A stretch of DNA of 33,573 nucleotides, from NCBI GenBank assembly GCA_947461175.1, contig CANHIY010000017.1, forward strand, positions 1 to 33,573. Reading direction: 5' to 3'. The position numbers and the translations under genes were made by a program. Positions 1-8,402 of this stretch are shown here, one piece after another; the first letter of the stretch is position 1, and each line of letters starts with the position of its first letter. Below the pieces are notes generated by a model, which saw only the letters and a list, made by a program, of their open reading frames with translations, searched no databases and was not told the DNA's origin. The DNA is from Bacteriovoracaceae bacterium. GTDB taxonomy: Bacteria; Bdellovibrionota; Bacteriovoracia; Bacteriovoracales; Bacteriovoracaceae.

Positions 1-581
1 TCAGATTCTTTAAAGGAGAGTGAGAGCTTTAATATTTTTTCCCTAAGATGATTGAAGCCTCGGTTATGTTCCGCAGAAACTCGTAACATATCCTCTTCAT
101 CTAGACCAAAAGTGTAAAAGTCATACTGGTCTCCCTCCTGCTTTTCGGTATCAAATTTGTTCATCAGTAACCAGAAAGGCTTACGGGTCGACTTGATGTA
201 ATCGCAAATCCCTTTATCAAAAGGAAGAAGCCCTTCTCTCACATCAACCACAAATAACACGAGATCCGATTCATCAATAGCAAGTTTTGCATGATCGGCC
301 ATGATGTTAAAAAAAGGATCCACATTATTTTTTTTACGGGGATCAATTTCAATTTTCTCGGGATAAAACCCACCGGTATCCACAAGAATAACTTCATCAC
401 TTAACAACTCATTATCAATCACTTCTTCAATTTTCATGATCCCATAGTGACGGTCACGGGTAACACCGGGCCGGTCATGGGTCATAGCGAGGTGCTGTTT
501 TTTCATCAAGCGGTTAAAAATGGTACTTTTTCCTACATTTGGTCTACCGATAATGGAGACGACTAAAGATCTTTGATTCAT
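1..581 (-). CDS. der: Ribosome biogenesis GTPase Der (EngA), N-terminal part
   Basis: Der is a two-G-domain GTPase that helps mature the 50S subunit; only about 193 residues of the first G domain lie in the window and the gene runs off the left edge. Reading the minus strand from 581 gives a P-loop GRPNVGKST at residues 12-20, a G3 DTGG, a G4 NKFD and a G5-like SAEHNRG, all in the expected order. The DTGG (rather than DTPG of Era) and MNKFD motifs fit Der. The start ATG is preceded by GGAGG and overlaps the era stop as ATGA, so the two are translationally coupled. The second G domain and KH-like domain are not visible, so completeness cannot be judged. Confidence 0.93.
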   Translation of the reverse strand, partial: MNQRSLVVSIIGRPNVGKSTIFNRLMKKQHLAMTHDRPGVTRDRHYGIMKIEEVIDNELLSDEVILVDTGGFYPEKIEIDPRKKNNVDPFFNIMADHAKLAIDESDLVLFVVDVREGLLPFDKGICDYIKSTRKPFWLLMNKFDTEKQEGDQYDFYTFGLDEEDMLRVSAEHNRGFNHLREKILKLSLSFKES

Positions 582-1546
582 TTTTTCCTCCATACCCGGG
601 CAGAATTCTGTGTCCGGGGTAGTCCAATTTCATCCAGAACATAATTATTATTCATCCATTTAGGAGACACTTTTACATGAAGATTCAGGTGAACTTTACC
701 ACCAGTCATAGCCTCAATTTTTTTACGGGCACTGACTCCAATTTCTTTAATGACAGATCCACCACGGCCAACCACGATGGCCCTTTGTGAAGGACGGTTC
801 ACAAGAATAGAAGCCGAGATATGGGCCTCGGGCATTTCTTCCTCATCTTTTTTTCTCACATCTTTGTACTCATCAATAATCACCGCAATCTCATAAGGAA
901 GTTCTTCCTTCAAAAGCCGGAAGGCCTGCTCTCTGATGTACTCAGTGGCAAAAAACCTCTCGTTCATATTTGAGGCATCTCCCCCTGGATAGAGGTGAGG
1001 AGCATTCACAGACGCATCCTGGATAGCACCAGTAAGAGTGTGAATGTTATCACCATCCTTTGAAGAAATAACAAAATGTTTTTCAATAGTGGGACATAAT
1101 TCCTTAAGCTTTATCATTGTGGAAGAAAGGTTTAGCTCCTCTTTGTTCACAAGATCCGACTTCGTAAATAAAACCCAGGTTCTTCCAAGAGGCATGTCAA
1201 AGTTTTTTAAGAAATCTTTAAATTCTAAAACCAAGTCTGTGGTTAAATCCAGAAGAACAAAACTTATTTCAACACCCTCGGCTCCCATTTGTGCCTGACC
1301 ATTCATCCTCTTATTAAGTTCTTGTGTAGAGGAATGAATCCCCGGAGTATCTACGAGTACGACTTCGGTCCGGTCAATAGTGAAAGCACAGTGAAATTGA
1401 TTCCGAGTGGTCTGAGGTCTTGGACTCACAATAGTAAGATCAAATCCCAGGAGCTGATTAATGAATGAACTCTTCCCCACATTAGGTTTACCTAGGACAG
1501 CAATCATAATTGATTTATTAAGCGGATGTTGGTTTTCAAAAAGCAT
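578..1546 (-). CDS. era: GTPase Era
   Basis: Era is an essential GTPase that binds the 3' end of 16S rRNA and checks 30S assembly. The 322-residue product has G1 GKPNVGKS (19-26), G3 DTPG, G4 TKSD and a C-terminal KH domain with the VGRGGSVIKEIG loop that contacts RNA. It is slightly longer than the usual 300 residues because of a short N-terminal extension. The ATG at 1546 has AAGGAG at good spacing, which supports the start. It lies 23 bases after rnc and overlaps der by 4 bases, giving the common rnc-era arrangement with der added. Confidence 0.97.
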   Translation of the reverse strand: MLFENQHPLNKSIMIAVLGKPNVGKSSFINQLLGFDLTIVSPRPQTTRNQFHCAFTIDRTEVVLVDTPGIHSSTQELNKRMNGQAQMGAEGVEISFVLLDLTTDLVLEFKDFLKNFDMPLGRTWVLFTKSDLVNKEELNLSSTMIKLKELCPTIEKHFVISSKDGDNIHTLTGAIQDASVNAPHLYPGGDASNMNERFFATEYIREQAFRLLKEELPYEIAVIIDEYKDVRKKDEEEMPEAHISASILVNRPSQRAIVVGRGGSVIKEIGVSARKKIEAMTGGKVHLNLHVKVSPKWMNNNYVLDEIGLPRTQNSARVWRKK

Positions 1547-1569
1547 ATGATCTCCTTAGATGAATCCTA

Positions 1570-2313
1570 TTAAATATGTCCCTGACTTAAAAATTGATGA
1601 GCAAGCTCTTTTTCCCCTTTCTTTTTTGATGAAAAGAGTCCTGTTAAAACCGCCTCATCATTTACAACCAAAGTAATAAAAAACTGATCCCCTTGAACTT
1701 TTGATTCATACTTAGGAAGTTTTTTATACTTAGCGAGAACCCTTTCCTGAAGTTTTGATTTCGCATCAAATCCCTCCAAAAAATCCTTATCAAAGGCATG
1801 GGGTAAAAATTGAACTAACCAATTCAGAAATAATGATCGTGTAAAGAGAAGTCCATGATGACGATAAATTTGGGCCAGTAAGGCTTCAAATGTATCCGCC
1901 AATACAACATCCTGCTCGAAGAGTCTTTTTTGATACTCCCCCTTACCAAGAATCAGAAGTTCCCCCAGCCCCAGACCCCGTGCCAGGGTCGAAAGGCTTG
2001 TCTCATTCACAATCGCCGCGCGAAGTTTTGAAAGTTGACCCTCTTGATAGAGGGGAAACCTTAGAAAGATTTCTTCCGTCAAGATTAATTGAAGAACAGC
2101 ATCTCCCAGAAACTCCAGCTGTTCTTGATGGGGAACACCAAATTCATGGGAAAAGGATTTATGAATAAAAACTAACGACAAGTCTTTCAGTGGAATATTG
2201 AGAGAGTGATCAGAACAAAATTCTTGAAATGAATCATGTTCAAAAAGAAACGGGAGATTGTCCTTTGATTCAAAAACCTTCTCCAAAAATTCATGTAATC
2301 GAGGTCGTGACAT
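1570..2313 (-). CDS. rnc: Ribonuclease III
   Basis: RNase III cleaves double-stranded RNA and processes rRNA precursors. The 247-residue product carries the signature QLEFLGDAVLQL (usual ERLEFLGDAVL) with the metal-binding Glu and Asp, and the second catalytic cluster DTFEALLAQIY. The C-terminal third is a double-stranded RNA-binding domain (DAKSKLQE start, SSKKKGEKELA end); the usual KKxAEQxA helix is here KKKGEKELA. The N-terminus has about 20 residues more than a minimal RNase III. AAGGTG stands before the ATG. It is the first gene of rnc-era-der, and its leader contains a hairpin (2337-2359). Confidence 0.95.
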   Translation of the reverse strand: MSRPRLHEFLEKVFESKDNLPFLFEHDSFQEFCSDHSLNIPLKDLSLVFIHKSFSHEFGVPHQEQLEFLGDAVLQLILTEEIFLRFPLYQEGQLSKLRAAIVNETSLSTLARGLGLGELLILGKGEYQKRLFEQDVVLADTFEALLAQIYRHHGLLFTRSLFLNWLVQFLPHAFDKDFLEGFDAKSKLQERVLAKYKKLPKYESKVQGDQFFITLVVNDEAVLTGLFSSKKKGEKELAHQFLSQGHI

Positions 2314-2336
2314 AGATCACCTTAAGGTCGTCTGCT

Positions 2337-2359
2337 CTGAAGTTCCTCGGAAGCTTCAG
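2337..2359 (-). promoter_or_regulatory. Hairpin in the rnc leader
   Basis: Arms CTGAAG/CTTCAG and TTCC/GGAA with a one-base bulge form a compact hairpin roughly 24-46 bases upstream of the rnc ATG. In enteric bacteria rnc mRNA is cut by its own product in a leader stem-loop; this one is shorter (about 10 bp) than a typical RNase III substrate, so the autoregulatory role is only a guess. Confidence 0.4.
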
Positions 2360-2371
2360 CAATAAGAGATG

Positions 2372-2400
2372 GGTATAGTGGTTTTGGGCCGATTATGCAA
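2372..2400 (-). promoter_or_regulatory. Candidate sigma-70-type promoter for rnc-era-der
   Basis: On the minus strand TTGCAT (2400-2395) and TATACC (2377-2372) are separated by 17 bases. Transcription would start near 2365, just before the leader hairpin. Both hexamers are imperfect matches, so this is a weak prediction. Confidence 0.35.
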
Positions 2401-2465
2401 CAAACTTGCACCCATGTGAAAAATTTATCCCCTAAATAAAAATAGAAGGGTTGATCAAAGGTTGA

Positions 2466-2810
2466 CTAAATCTTAATCCTTGAGTTGGCCTTTCGTAGAC
2501 GTTCGGCAAGAGTTTTGACTAGGATCTCAAGCCACTTAGGTTGAGTCTTGTATACGTTCTCAATGGCATCCTGAGGGATCTCAATAAGTTCACAGTCTGT
2601 GATCGCCTTCACAGTGGCACTTCGGGGTTCCTGATCAAGGAAGCTGATTTCTCCCACTAGCTCTCCACTTCTGATGTGTCCTAGGACCACATCGGCCCCG
2701 CCTCTTTTCTTACTCACCTCAAGTTGCCCGGTCTGCACCCAATACATCATATTGGAGCGGTCTCCCTCTCTTAAAAGAACTTGATTTGGTTTTAGTTTAA
2801 AAATGGCCAT
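2466..2810 (-). CDS. Single-domain cyclic-nucleotide-binding-fold protein
   Basis: The 114 residues form just one cNMP-binding (CAP_ED) domain: a beta-roll with YWVQTGQLEV, then the phosphate-binding cassette GELVGEISFLDQEPRSATVKA, in which the Glu and Arg that hold the cyclic phosphate are both kept. There is no HTH, kinase or channel domain and no signal peptide, so it would be a cytosolic sensor acting on a partner protein. It begins at the stop of the upstream ABC-F gene (TAATG, one shared base), which implies coupled translation and perhaps a shared job. Which nucleotide it binds, if any, cannot be told. Confidence 0.85.
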   Translation of the reverse strand: MAIFKLKPNQVLLREGDRSNMMYWVQTGQLEVSKKRGGADVVLGHIRSGELVGEISFLDQEPRSATVKAITDCELIEIPQDAIENVYKTQPKWLEILVKTLAERLRKANSRIKI

Positions 2811-4420
2811 TAAGACTCTCCTATGTGTGAAAGGTATTCAGAATAGGTCCCAGGATAAAATCTTACCCCCCCCTTATCAACTTCCGCAACCTGAGTTGTG
2901 AGCTGTTTTAAAAAATGGCGGTCGTGGGAGACAATTAAAATCGTGCCATCATAGGCCTTCAGGGCCTCCACCAGTACTTCTCTGGATTTTATGTCTAGGT
3001 GGTTGGTGGGCTCATCCAGAATAAGTAAATTACAAGGATTAGTAAGAATGGTAGCGAGGATCAAACGGGACTTTTCTCCACCAGAGAGAACGGAAACCTT
3101 TTTTTCAACATCGTCCCCTCTAAAGAGAAAGGCTGCAAGAAGATTTCTCATGTAGCCGTCGCTTTTATCTTTGACCCTATCCCTAACTTCCTCAAAGACA
3201 GTTTTATTTGGGTTTAAAACATCCATGGAATACTGAGAGAAATAGCCTATCTGAACGTTGGCCCCAATCACCGCCTGACCTTGTGTGGGTTCTGTTAGTC
3301 CTGAAATAATTTTTAGAAGGGTGGATTTTCCAGCACCGTTCACTCCGACCACGGCCACCCTCTCAAGACGCCGAATGAGTCCAGAGACACCGGAGAAGAC
3401 TTTTTTTTCTTTTCCCTCTGTGGTGAACCACATCTTACTCAGATTTTCCATCTTCACCACATCGTTGCCGGAACGGGGAGGACGGGGAAATTCAAAATTC
3501 ATCGCCTCTTCCTCAGGCATGACTTCTATCCTTTCAATTTTATCAAGTTTTTTAACCCGTGACTGAACCTGTGCTGCATGGGAGGCCCGGGCGGCAAATT
3601 TTGCGATAAACTCCTCTTCCTTTTTAAGCATCGCCTCTTGCCTTTCAGAACTTGCGATGAGCTGCTCCCGGCGGATGTTTCGTTCTTTTTCATAGTAATC
3701 ATAATTACCAGAATAAACGGTGATGGTTTTATGATTCACTTCCACTATTTTTTTGACAATCCCGTTCATAAAATCCCGGTCATGACTGGTCATTAAAACG
3801 GCACCCTTAAAGTTTTTTAACCAGTTTTCAAGCCAAAGAATGGATTCCAAATCAAGATAGTTGGTGGGCTCATCCATTAAAATAAATTCTGGTCTTTGGG
3901 CCAGAACCTTTGCCAAGGCAATCCTCATCTTCCAGCCTCCAGAAAATGATTCCACACTTCGCTGTTGATCCTCTGGCAGAATACCTAGACCGGTGAGAAC
4001 TTCGGCTGCTTGGTATTCAATGTCATAACCCCCAAGCTTTTCGAATTCTGTTTGATAGTCTCCTAATTTCTCTAACATTTCATCTGAGTATTCTCCCTCT
4101 TCAAGGGCCTTCTCAATTTTAGCGATTTCAGTTTTTAAAAATCCCAGACGGACATTTCCGTGAATAACTTCTTCAAGGGCACTTCGTCCTTTAAGTTCAC
4201 CCACATTTTGAGAAAAATAACAAAGTCTTAAATTTTTAGAATAATCCACTGAACCAGTATCTGGTCTCTCTTCTCCAACGATGAGACGGAACAAAGAAGT
4301 TTTACCTGCACCATTGGGCCCCACTAATCCCACCTTCTCTCCCGGTCCAATAAAAAAGGAACCGTTGGTATATAAAACTTGTCCACCATAGCTTTTGGTT
4401 AAATTGGATACTGTGATCAT
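2810..4420 (-). CDS. ABC-F family ATPase (ribosome-associated type)
   Basis: Two ABC ATPase domains in one 536-residue chain without membrane segments, the ABC-F layout of proteins such as EttA, YbiT and Uup that act at the ribosomal E site. First domain: Walker A GPNGAGKT (34-41), signature SGGWKMR, Walker B LMDEPTN; second domain: GVNGAGKST, SGGEKSR, LILDEPTN. A charged linker rich in Glu, Lys and Arg lies between them. A longer reading frame extends to 4510, but the ATG at 4420 has GGAGGAAGAA directly before it, starts in the family-typical MITVSNLTKSYGG and avoids overlap with the plus-strand gene at 4498. The subfamily is not assigned. Confidence 0.93.
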   Translation of the reverse strand: MITVSNLTKSYGGQVLYTNGSFFIGPGEKVGLVGPNGAGKTSLFRLIVGEERPDTGSVDYSKNLRLCYFSQNVGELKGRSALEEVIHGNVRLGFLKTEIAKIEKALEEGEYSDEMLEKLGDYQTEFEKLGGYDIEYQAAEVLTGLGILPEDQQRSVESFSGGWKMRIALAKVLAQRPEFILMDEPTNYLDLESILWLENWLKNFKGAVLMTSHDRDFMNGIVKKIVEVNHKTITVYSGNYDYYEKERNIRREQLIASSERQEAMLKKEEEFIAKFAARASHAAQVQSRVKKLDKIERIEVMPEEEAMNFEFPRPPRSGNDVVKMENLSKMWFTTEGKEKKVFSGVSGLIRRLERVAVVGVNGAGKSTLLKIISGLTEPTQGQAVIGANVQIGYFSQYSMDVLNPNKTVFEEVRDRVKDKSDGYMRNLLAAFLFRGDDVEKKVSVLSGGEKSRLILATILTNPCNLLILDEPTNHLDIKSREVLVEALKAYDGTILIVSHDRHFLKQLTTQVAEVDKGGVRFYPGTYSEYLSHIGES

Positions 4421-4497
4421 TTCTTCCTCCCAATGTGGCCTAAGAGTAACGGAATTGCTGTACATATCCAAGCATTTTTCGTAATATACGAACCCAT

Positions 4498-5448
4498 ATG
4501 AACTGGACAATGAATGAAAAGCAGCAAGAATTTTTAGAGGTTCTAAAAAAACAGGGAAAGAGTTTTAACACGGTTAAAAATTATAAGGCAGACCTTCAAT
4601 GCTTTAATCATTTTTTAATTGATAAAAACCAAAATTTAAAAATAAAATCTTTTACCTCAACTCAGGTTCAAGAATACTCCCAATACCTGGAACAAAAATA
4701 CGGCTCTCCCAATTCTGTCCGCCGTAGGGTTCAGGCCTTAAGATTATTTTTCGATTTTTTATTGGCACAAAATCTTTTTCCTGAAAATCCCCTGAAGAAG
4801 ATGGCCGTTTCCCCTAAGGTGTTGGACATCCCCTTGCCAACTCCTCATCATGAAGTCATAAAAACCTATAAGCATTTAAAAAGTAAATTTAGTCATTCTC
4901 AAACTCCACTTCAAGAGCTGGTTTTTGCCAGGAATGTTGTGATCTTTCATCTTATTTACGGTGCTGGGTTAAAAGTTTCTGATCTTTCAAAACTAGGTTT
5001 TGAAAGTATTTTAAAAGACAGAAATTCTTTTCGAGTTCTTGTAGAGCATCCAAAAAGAGACCCCTACTCCGTTCCACTACCACTGTGTTTTAATAAAGAT
5101 TTTTTATTCTATAAAAATAAACTGAAAGATTACTTAGATCAACATGACCTTAAAATTGATGAGATCCTTTTTAATGCAAATCCTTATAAACTTCTCTCCG
5201 GGGGTCTCTCTCCAAGAGGAACGGAATTATTTTTTGAAGAATTACGTCGGGAACTTAAGACTGATATGACGGCAAAGTCTCTCCGTCAGTCCTGCATTTT
5301 TAAGTGGCTTAGCTCTGAAGTTTCCCATACCACCATCAAGGAGTGGCTTGGAGTGACTCCCTCTTACTCTCTGGAGTTGTATCTTGAAGAATTGAAAAAA
5401 GATCCCTCAGGTCTCGCCTTCAAAGAAATGGAAGTCCAGGATGACTAA
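4498..5448 (+). CDS. XerC/XerD-like tyrosine recombinase homologue with degraded active site
   Basis: 316 residues with the two-domain layout of Xer recombinases: an N-terminal SAM-like core-binding domain (about 10-95, SFNTVKNYKADLQCF, NSVRRRVQALRLFFDFL) and a C-terminal catalytic fold. Key residues are changed: the first catalytic Arg is Lys159 (GAGLKVSDL, usual GLRxxEL), the box II His is Lys260 (KSLRQ, usual HxLRH; Arg263 kept), and the box III His is Val286 (WLGV, usual LGH). Tyr295 sits exactly where the nucleophile should be. Recombinase activity is therefore doubtful; DNA binding may remain. It overlaps ribD by 8 bases, so it is co-transcribed with the riboflavin genes. Neither ATG at 4498 nor at 4510 has a clear ribosome binding site. 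Confidence 0.8.
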   Translation: MNWTMNEKQQEFLEVLKKQGKSFNTVKNYKADLQCFNHFLIDKNQNLKIKSFTSTQVQEYSQYLEQKYGSPNSVRRRVQALRLFFDFLLAQNLFPENPLKKMAVSPKVLDIPLPTPHHEVIKTYKHLKSKFSHSQTPLQELVFARNVVIFHLIYGAGLKVSDLSKLGFESILKDRNSFRVLVEHPKRDPYSVPLPLCFNKDFLFYKNKLKDYLDQHDLKIDEILFNANPYKLLSGGLSPRGTELFFEELRRELKTDMTAKSLRQSCIFKWLSSEVSHTTIKEWLGVTPSYSLELYLEELKKDPSGLAFKEMEVQDD

Positions 5449-6514
5449 TGAAGAATTGATCAAAAGAACTTTTGAACTTGCAAGACTGGCCCATGGGTCC
5501 ACCTGGCCCAATCCTATGGTGGGAGCAGTTATAGTAAAAGATGGAAAAATTATCGGAGAAGGCTTCCATCAAAAAAAAGGTTCACCTCATGCTGAAGTGA
5601 ATGCGATTGAGAATGCCAAACAAAAAGAATCTGTTCGAGGTTCCACTCTTTTTGTGAATCTAGAACCCTGTTGTCATACCAATAAAACAACTCCTCCCTG
5701 TGCCCAGCGCTTAATTGAGGAGGGAATCAAAAAAGTTGTCATTTCTAACTTAGACCCAAACCCAAGTGTTAACGGCAAAGGGGTTGAACTTTTAAAATCC
5801 CACGGTATTGAGGTTCAGTGGGGAGTCCTAGAGACCGAAGGAGAAAAGCTAAATGAAGTTTTTTTCCTCAATCAAAGACTAAGACGACCCTTTATTCATT
5901 TTAAGGCCGCTCTGACCTTAGATGGAAAAATGGCCTTGAATAATGGAATATCCCAATGGATCACAGGCCAAGAGGCCCGGGAACATGCCCATCACCTGCG
6001 CTCCCTTCACCAGGCCATTTTTGTGGGAGGAGAAACAGTCCGAAAAGACAACCCGAAACTCACCATTAGAGTTAAAGACTACCATGGCAAACAACCCTGG
6101 AGGATTGTTCTCACAAAAACTGGTGTTCTTCCCCCAGAGAGTCACCTGTTTAAGGACGAATTTAAGTCACAGACCCTCATTTACACCCAAAAAAATCTTG
6201 ATTTCATGTTTCCATCACCCCAAGTAAAAAAAGTCTCGACCTTAAGTGAAGTACTAAATGATTTATGGGAGCGAGGTCTTCATAACATCCTCCTTGAATG
6301 CGGTCCTAGGCTTGCTTCCACTTTCATGTCAGAAGGGCTCATTGATCGGATTTCTCTTTATCAAAACCCGAGCTTTCTCGGTCAAGGTCAGGACATATTT
6401 AAAAATTTAGAATATAAATCCCTCAATCACCGATCCATCATGACTGATTTGGAAACAAAGTGGATTGGTAACGATCACTACATAACAGGACGGCCTTCAT
6501 GTTCACCGGTCTAA
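5441..6514 (+). CDS. ribD: Bifunctional diaminohydroxyphosphoribosylaminopyrimidine deaminase / 5-amino-6-(5-phosphoribosylamino)uracil reductase
   Basis: RibD performs steps two and three of riboflavin synthesis. The 357-residue protein has the N-terminal cytidine-deaminase-like domain with zinc motif HAE (50-52) and PCCH...TPPC (76-87), and a C-terminal reductase domain (from about 150, FIHFKAALTLDGKMAL, FVGGETVRKDNP, LLECGPRLASTFM). The zinc loop PCCHTNKTTPPC is one residue longer than the usual PCSHxGxTPPC. It overlaps the gene before by 8 bases and ribE by 16, so the operon is translated as a coupled run. Confidence 0.96.
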   Translation: MTNEELIKRTFELARLAHGSTWPNPMVGAVIVKDGKIIGEGFHQKKGSPHAEVNAIENAKQKESVRGSTLFVNLEPCCHTNKTTPPCAQRLIEEGIKKVVISNLDPNPSVNGKGVELLKSHGIEVQWGVLETEGEKLNEVFFLNQRLRRPFIHFKAALTLDGKMALNNGISQWITGQEAREHAHHLRSLHQAIFVGGETVRKDNPKLTIRVKDYHGKQPWRIVLTKTGVLPPESHLFKDEFKSQTLIYTQKNLDFMFPSPQVKKVSTLSEVLNDLWERGLHNILLECGPRLASTFMSEGLIDRISLYQNPSFLGQGQDIFKNLEYKSLNHRSIMTDLETKWIGNDHYITGRPSCSPV

Positions 6515-7149
6515 TACAAGAAGTAGGAGTGGTTCAATCCATTTCCAGCAATACAGAAGGAAAAGAATTTATTATTAAGGCCCCAAATCTCATCCGAGAA
6601 ATCAAGGTCAACGACTCCGTTGCCACCAATGGGGTTTGTCTTACGGCCACTGAGGTAGCAGGGGATACGTTTAAGGTTCAGGCGATCCACATGACCCTAG
6701 AGAAAACCTCCATCGGAAAATTAAGGCCCCAAGACCGGGTTAATCTAGAACTAAGTCTAAGGCCCACGGACCGCTTAGGGGGACATTTTGTTCAAGGCCA
6801 TGTGAATGGACTGGGATGTCTTAAAGAAATCAGTAAAACCGGGGAGAATTGGGAAATAGTCGTCACTTTCCCCCAAAACCTTCGTAAGTATATGATTTTA
6901 GAAGGATCCATAACTCTTGACGGCATAAGCCTCACCATTGCCCGATTGACAGATACCACTCTAACAGTGGCCATTATTCCCCACACCTTGGAAAAGACTT
7001 CACTGGCCCATAAAAAGGTTGGAGATGTTTTAAATCTCGAGGTAGATATGATCGCAAAATATATAGAAAACTTCCTGAGTTTAAATAAGGAGTCTCCTAA
7101 GACTCAAGAATGGGCAAGGAACTTTTTTAACGTTAAATATGAAGATTAA
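6499..7149 (+). CDS. ribE: Riboflavin synthase, alpha chain
   Basis: Catalyses dismutation of two 6,7-dimethyl-8-ribityllumazines to riboflavin. The start MFTGLIQEVG is diagnostic, and the chain holds two lumazine-binding repeats: the first with VATNGVCLTAT, the second beginning near GGHFVQGHVNG with LDGISLTIA. At 216 residues it is of normal length. The ATG lies inside the end of ribD (16-base overlap), and the 3' end overlaps ribBA by 11 bases if that gene starts at 7139. Confidence 0.96.
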   Translation: MFTGLIQEVGVVQSISSNTEGKEFIIKAPNLIREIKVNDSVATNGVCLTATEVAGDTFKVQAIHMTLEKTSIGKLRPQDRVNLELSLRPTDRLGGHFVQGHVNGLGCLKEISKTGENWEIVVTFPQNLRKYMILEGSITLDGISLTIARLTDTTLTVAIIPHTLEKTSLAHKKVGDVLNLEVDMIAKYIENFLSLNKESPKTQEWARNFFNVKYED

Positions 7150-8377
7150 GCCTATGAGACCTTTGGACACCATTGAATCTGCTCTTTCTGACCTTCGGGA
7201 CGGAAAAATTATTATTGTGGTGGATGATGAGGATAGAGAAAATGAGGGTGACTTCGTCATGGCGGCAGATTTGGTTACTCCCCATGCCATTAACTTTATG
7301 GCCACCATTGGTCGAGGGCTCATTTGCACACCCATTTCTAGTGAACTTGCAAAAAAGTATCAGTTAAACCTTCAGGTAGAACAAAATACCGCTTCTCTAG
7401 GAACTGCCTTTACTGTGACCATTGACGCTAAAGAGAAGATCAGCACCGGCATTTCTGCCTCCGACCGGGCCCATACAATTAAACTTATGTCTGGTCCCCA
7501 AACCACTTCGTCTGATTTTGTACGTCCGGGCCACATCTTCCCTCTAATTGCAAAAGATGGAGGTGTGCTTGAAAGACCAGGCCATACTGAAGCCTCTGTG
7601 GATCTGTCAAAGATGGCAGGTTTCTCCCCCGTGGGTGTTATCTGTGAAATCATGAACCCTGATGGGACCATGGCCCGATATCCTGAATTATGTGAGCTCG
7701 CTGACAAACATGGTTTGAAAATGATCTCCATTAAAGACCTCATTGCCTACAGGAGAAGAACAGAAAATCTCATTTCCAGCATTGAGAGCATCCCGCTTCC
7801 CACGAAGTTTGGTGATTTTGAAATGTATATTTTCCGATCTGAAATTCTTAAAGAAGAACATATTGCCATCGCAAAAGGTGATGTCACTCGTTTCAAAGAG
7901 ACCTCCACTCTTCTTCGTCTTCATTCTGAATGTTTTACTGGAGATGTGCTTGGAAGTTACCGGTGTGATTGCGGAGACCAATTTGAAAGTTCACTGAAAC
8001 TTATTGAAGAAAATGGAATGGGTCTTGTGATCTATCTTCGTCAAGAAGGACGAGGCATTGGTCTTTTTAACAAAATTAAGGCCTACCAGCTTCAGGATAA
8101 GGGCCTTGATACCGCTGAGGCGAACCTCCACCTGGGTTTTCCCATTGATTCCAGAGACTACACCATGGCCTTTCAGATCCTTCGCTACTTTGAAATTGAG
8201 GAAGTTAAGCTTTTAACAAACAATCCTCACAAAATGGATGAGCTTTCTAAATTTGGATTAAAAAAAATTGAACGGATCGGATTAGAAATGAGTGCTAATA
8301 AAAAAAATGCTCATTACTTACATACAAAGAAAACAAAACTCGGACACCTTTTAAAACAAGATATCTTAAACCAATAA
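7139..8377 (+). CDS. ribBA: Bifunctional 3,4-dihydroxy-2-butanone-4-phosphate synthase / GTP cyclohydrolase II
   Basis: Fusion enzyme feeding both branches of riboflavin synthesis, 412 residues. The N-terminal half is the DHBP synthase, with VVDDEDRENEGDFVMAA, the STGISASDRAHT motif and RPGHTEASVDL. The C-terminal half is GTP cyclohydrolase II, with zinc ligands in CFTGDVLGSYRCDCGDQ and the catalytic region YLRQEGRGIGLFNKI. Both active sites look intact. The start could be 7139 or the ATG at 7154 (MRPLDTIESAL); neither has a clear Shine-Dalgarno, so re-initiation after ribE is likely. Confidence 0.96.
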   Translation: MKIKPMRPLDTIESALSDLRDGKIIIVVDDEDRENEGDFVMAADLVTPHAINFMATIGRGLICTPISSELAKKYQLNLQVEQNTASLGTAFTVTIDAKEKISTGISASDRAHTIKLMSGPQTTSSDFVRPGHIFPLIAKDGGVLERPGHTEASVDLSKMAGFSPVGVICEIMNPDGTMARYPELCELADKHGLKMISIKDLIAYRRRTENLISSIESIPLPTKFGDFEMYIFRSEILKEEHIAIAKGDVTRFKETSTLLRLHSECFTGDVLGSYRCDCGDQFESSLKLIEENGMGLVIYLRQEGRGIGLFNKIKAYQLQDKGLDTAEANLHLGFPIDSRDYTMAFQILRYFEIEEVKLLTNNPHKMDELSKFGLKKIERIGLEMSANKKNAHYLHTKKTKLGHLLKQDILNQ

Positions 8378-8402
8378 ATAAATAATTTATAAAAGAGACC
8401 CC

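Noticed and set aside
4421-4510. N-terminal extension of the ABC-F reading frame to 4510
   Set aside because: It overlaps the plus-strand recombinase-like gene, has no ribosome binding site, and the ATG at 4420 has a strong one and matches the family start.
4421-5440. FMN riboswitch before the riboflavin operon
   Set aside because: ribD overlaps the preceding gene, so there is no leader space, and the RFN consensus was not seen.
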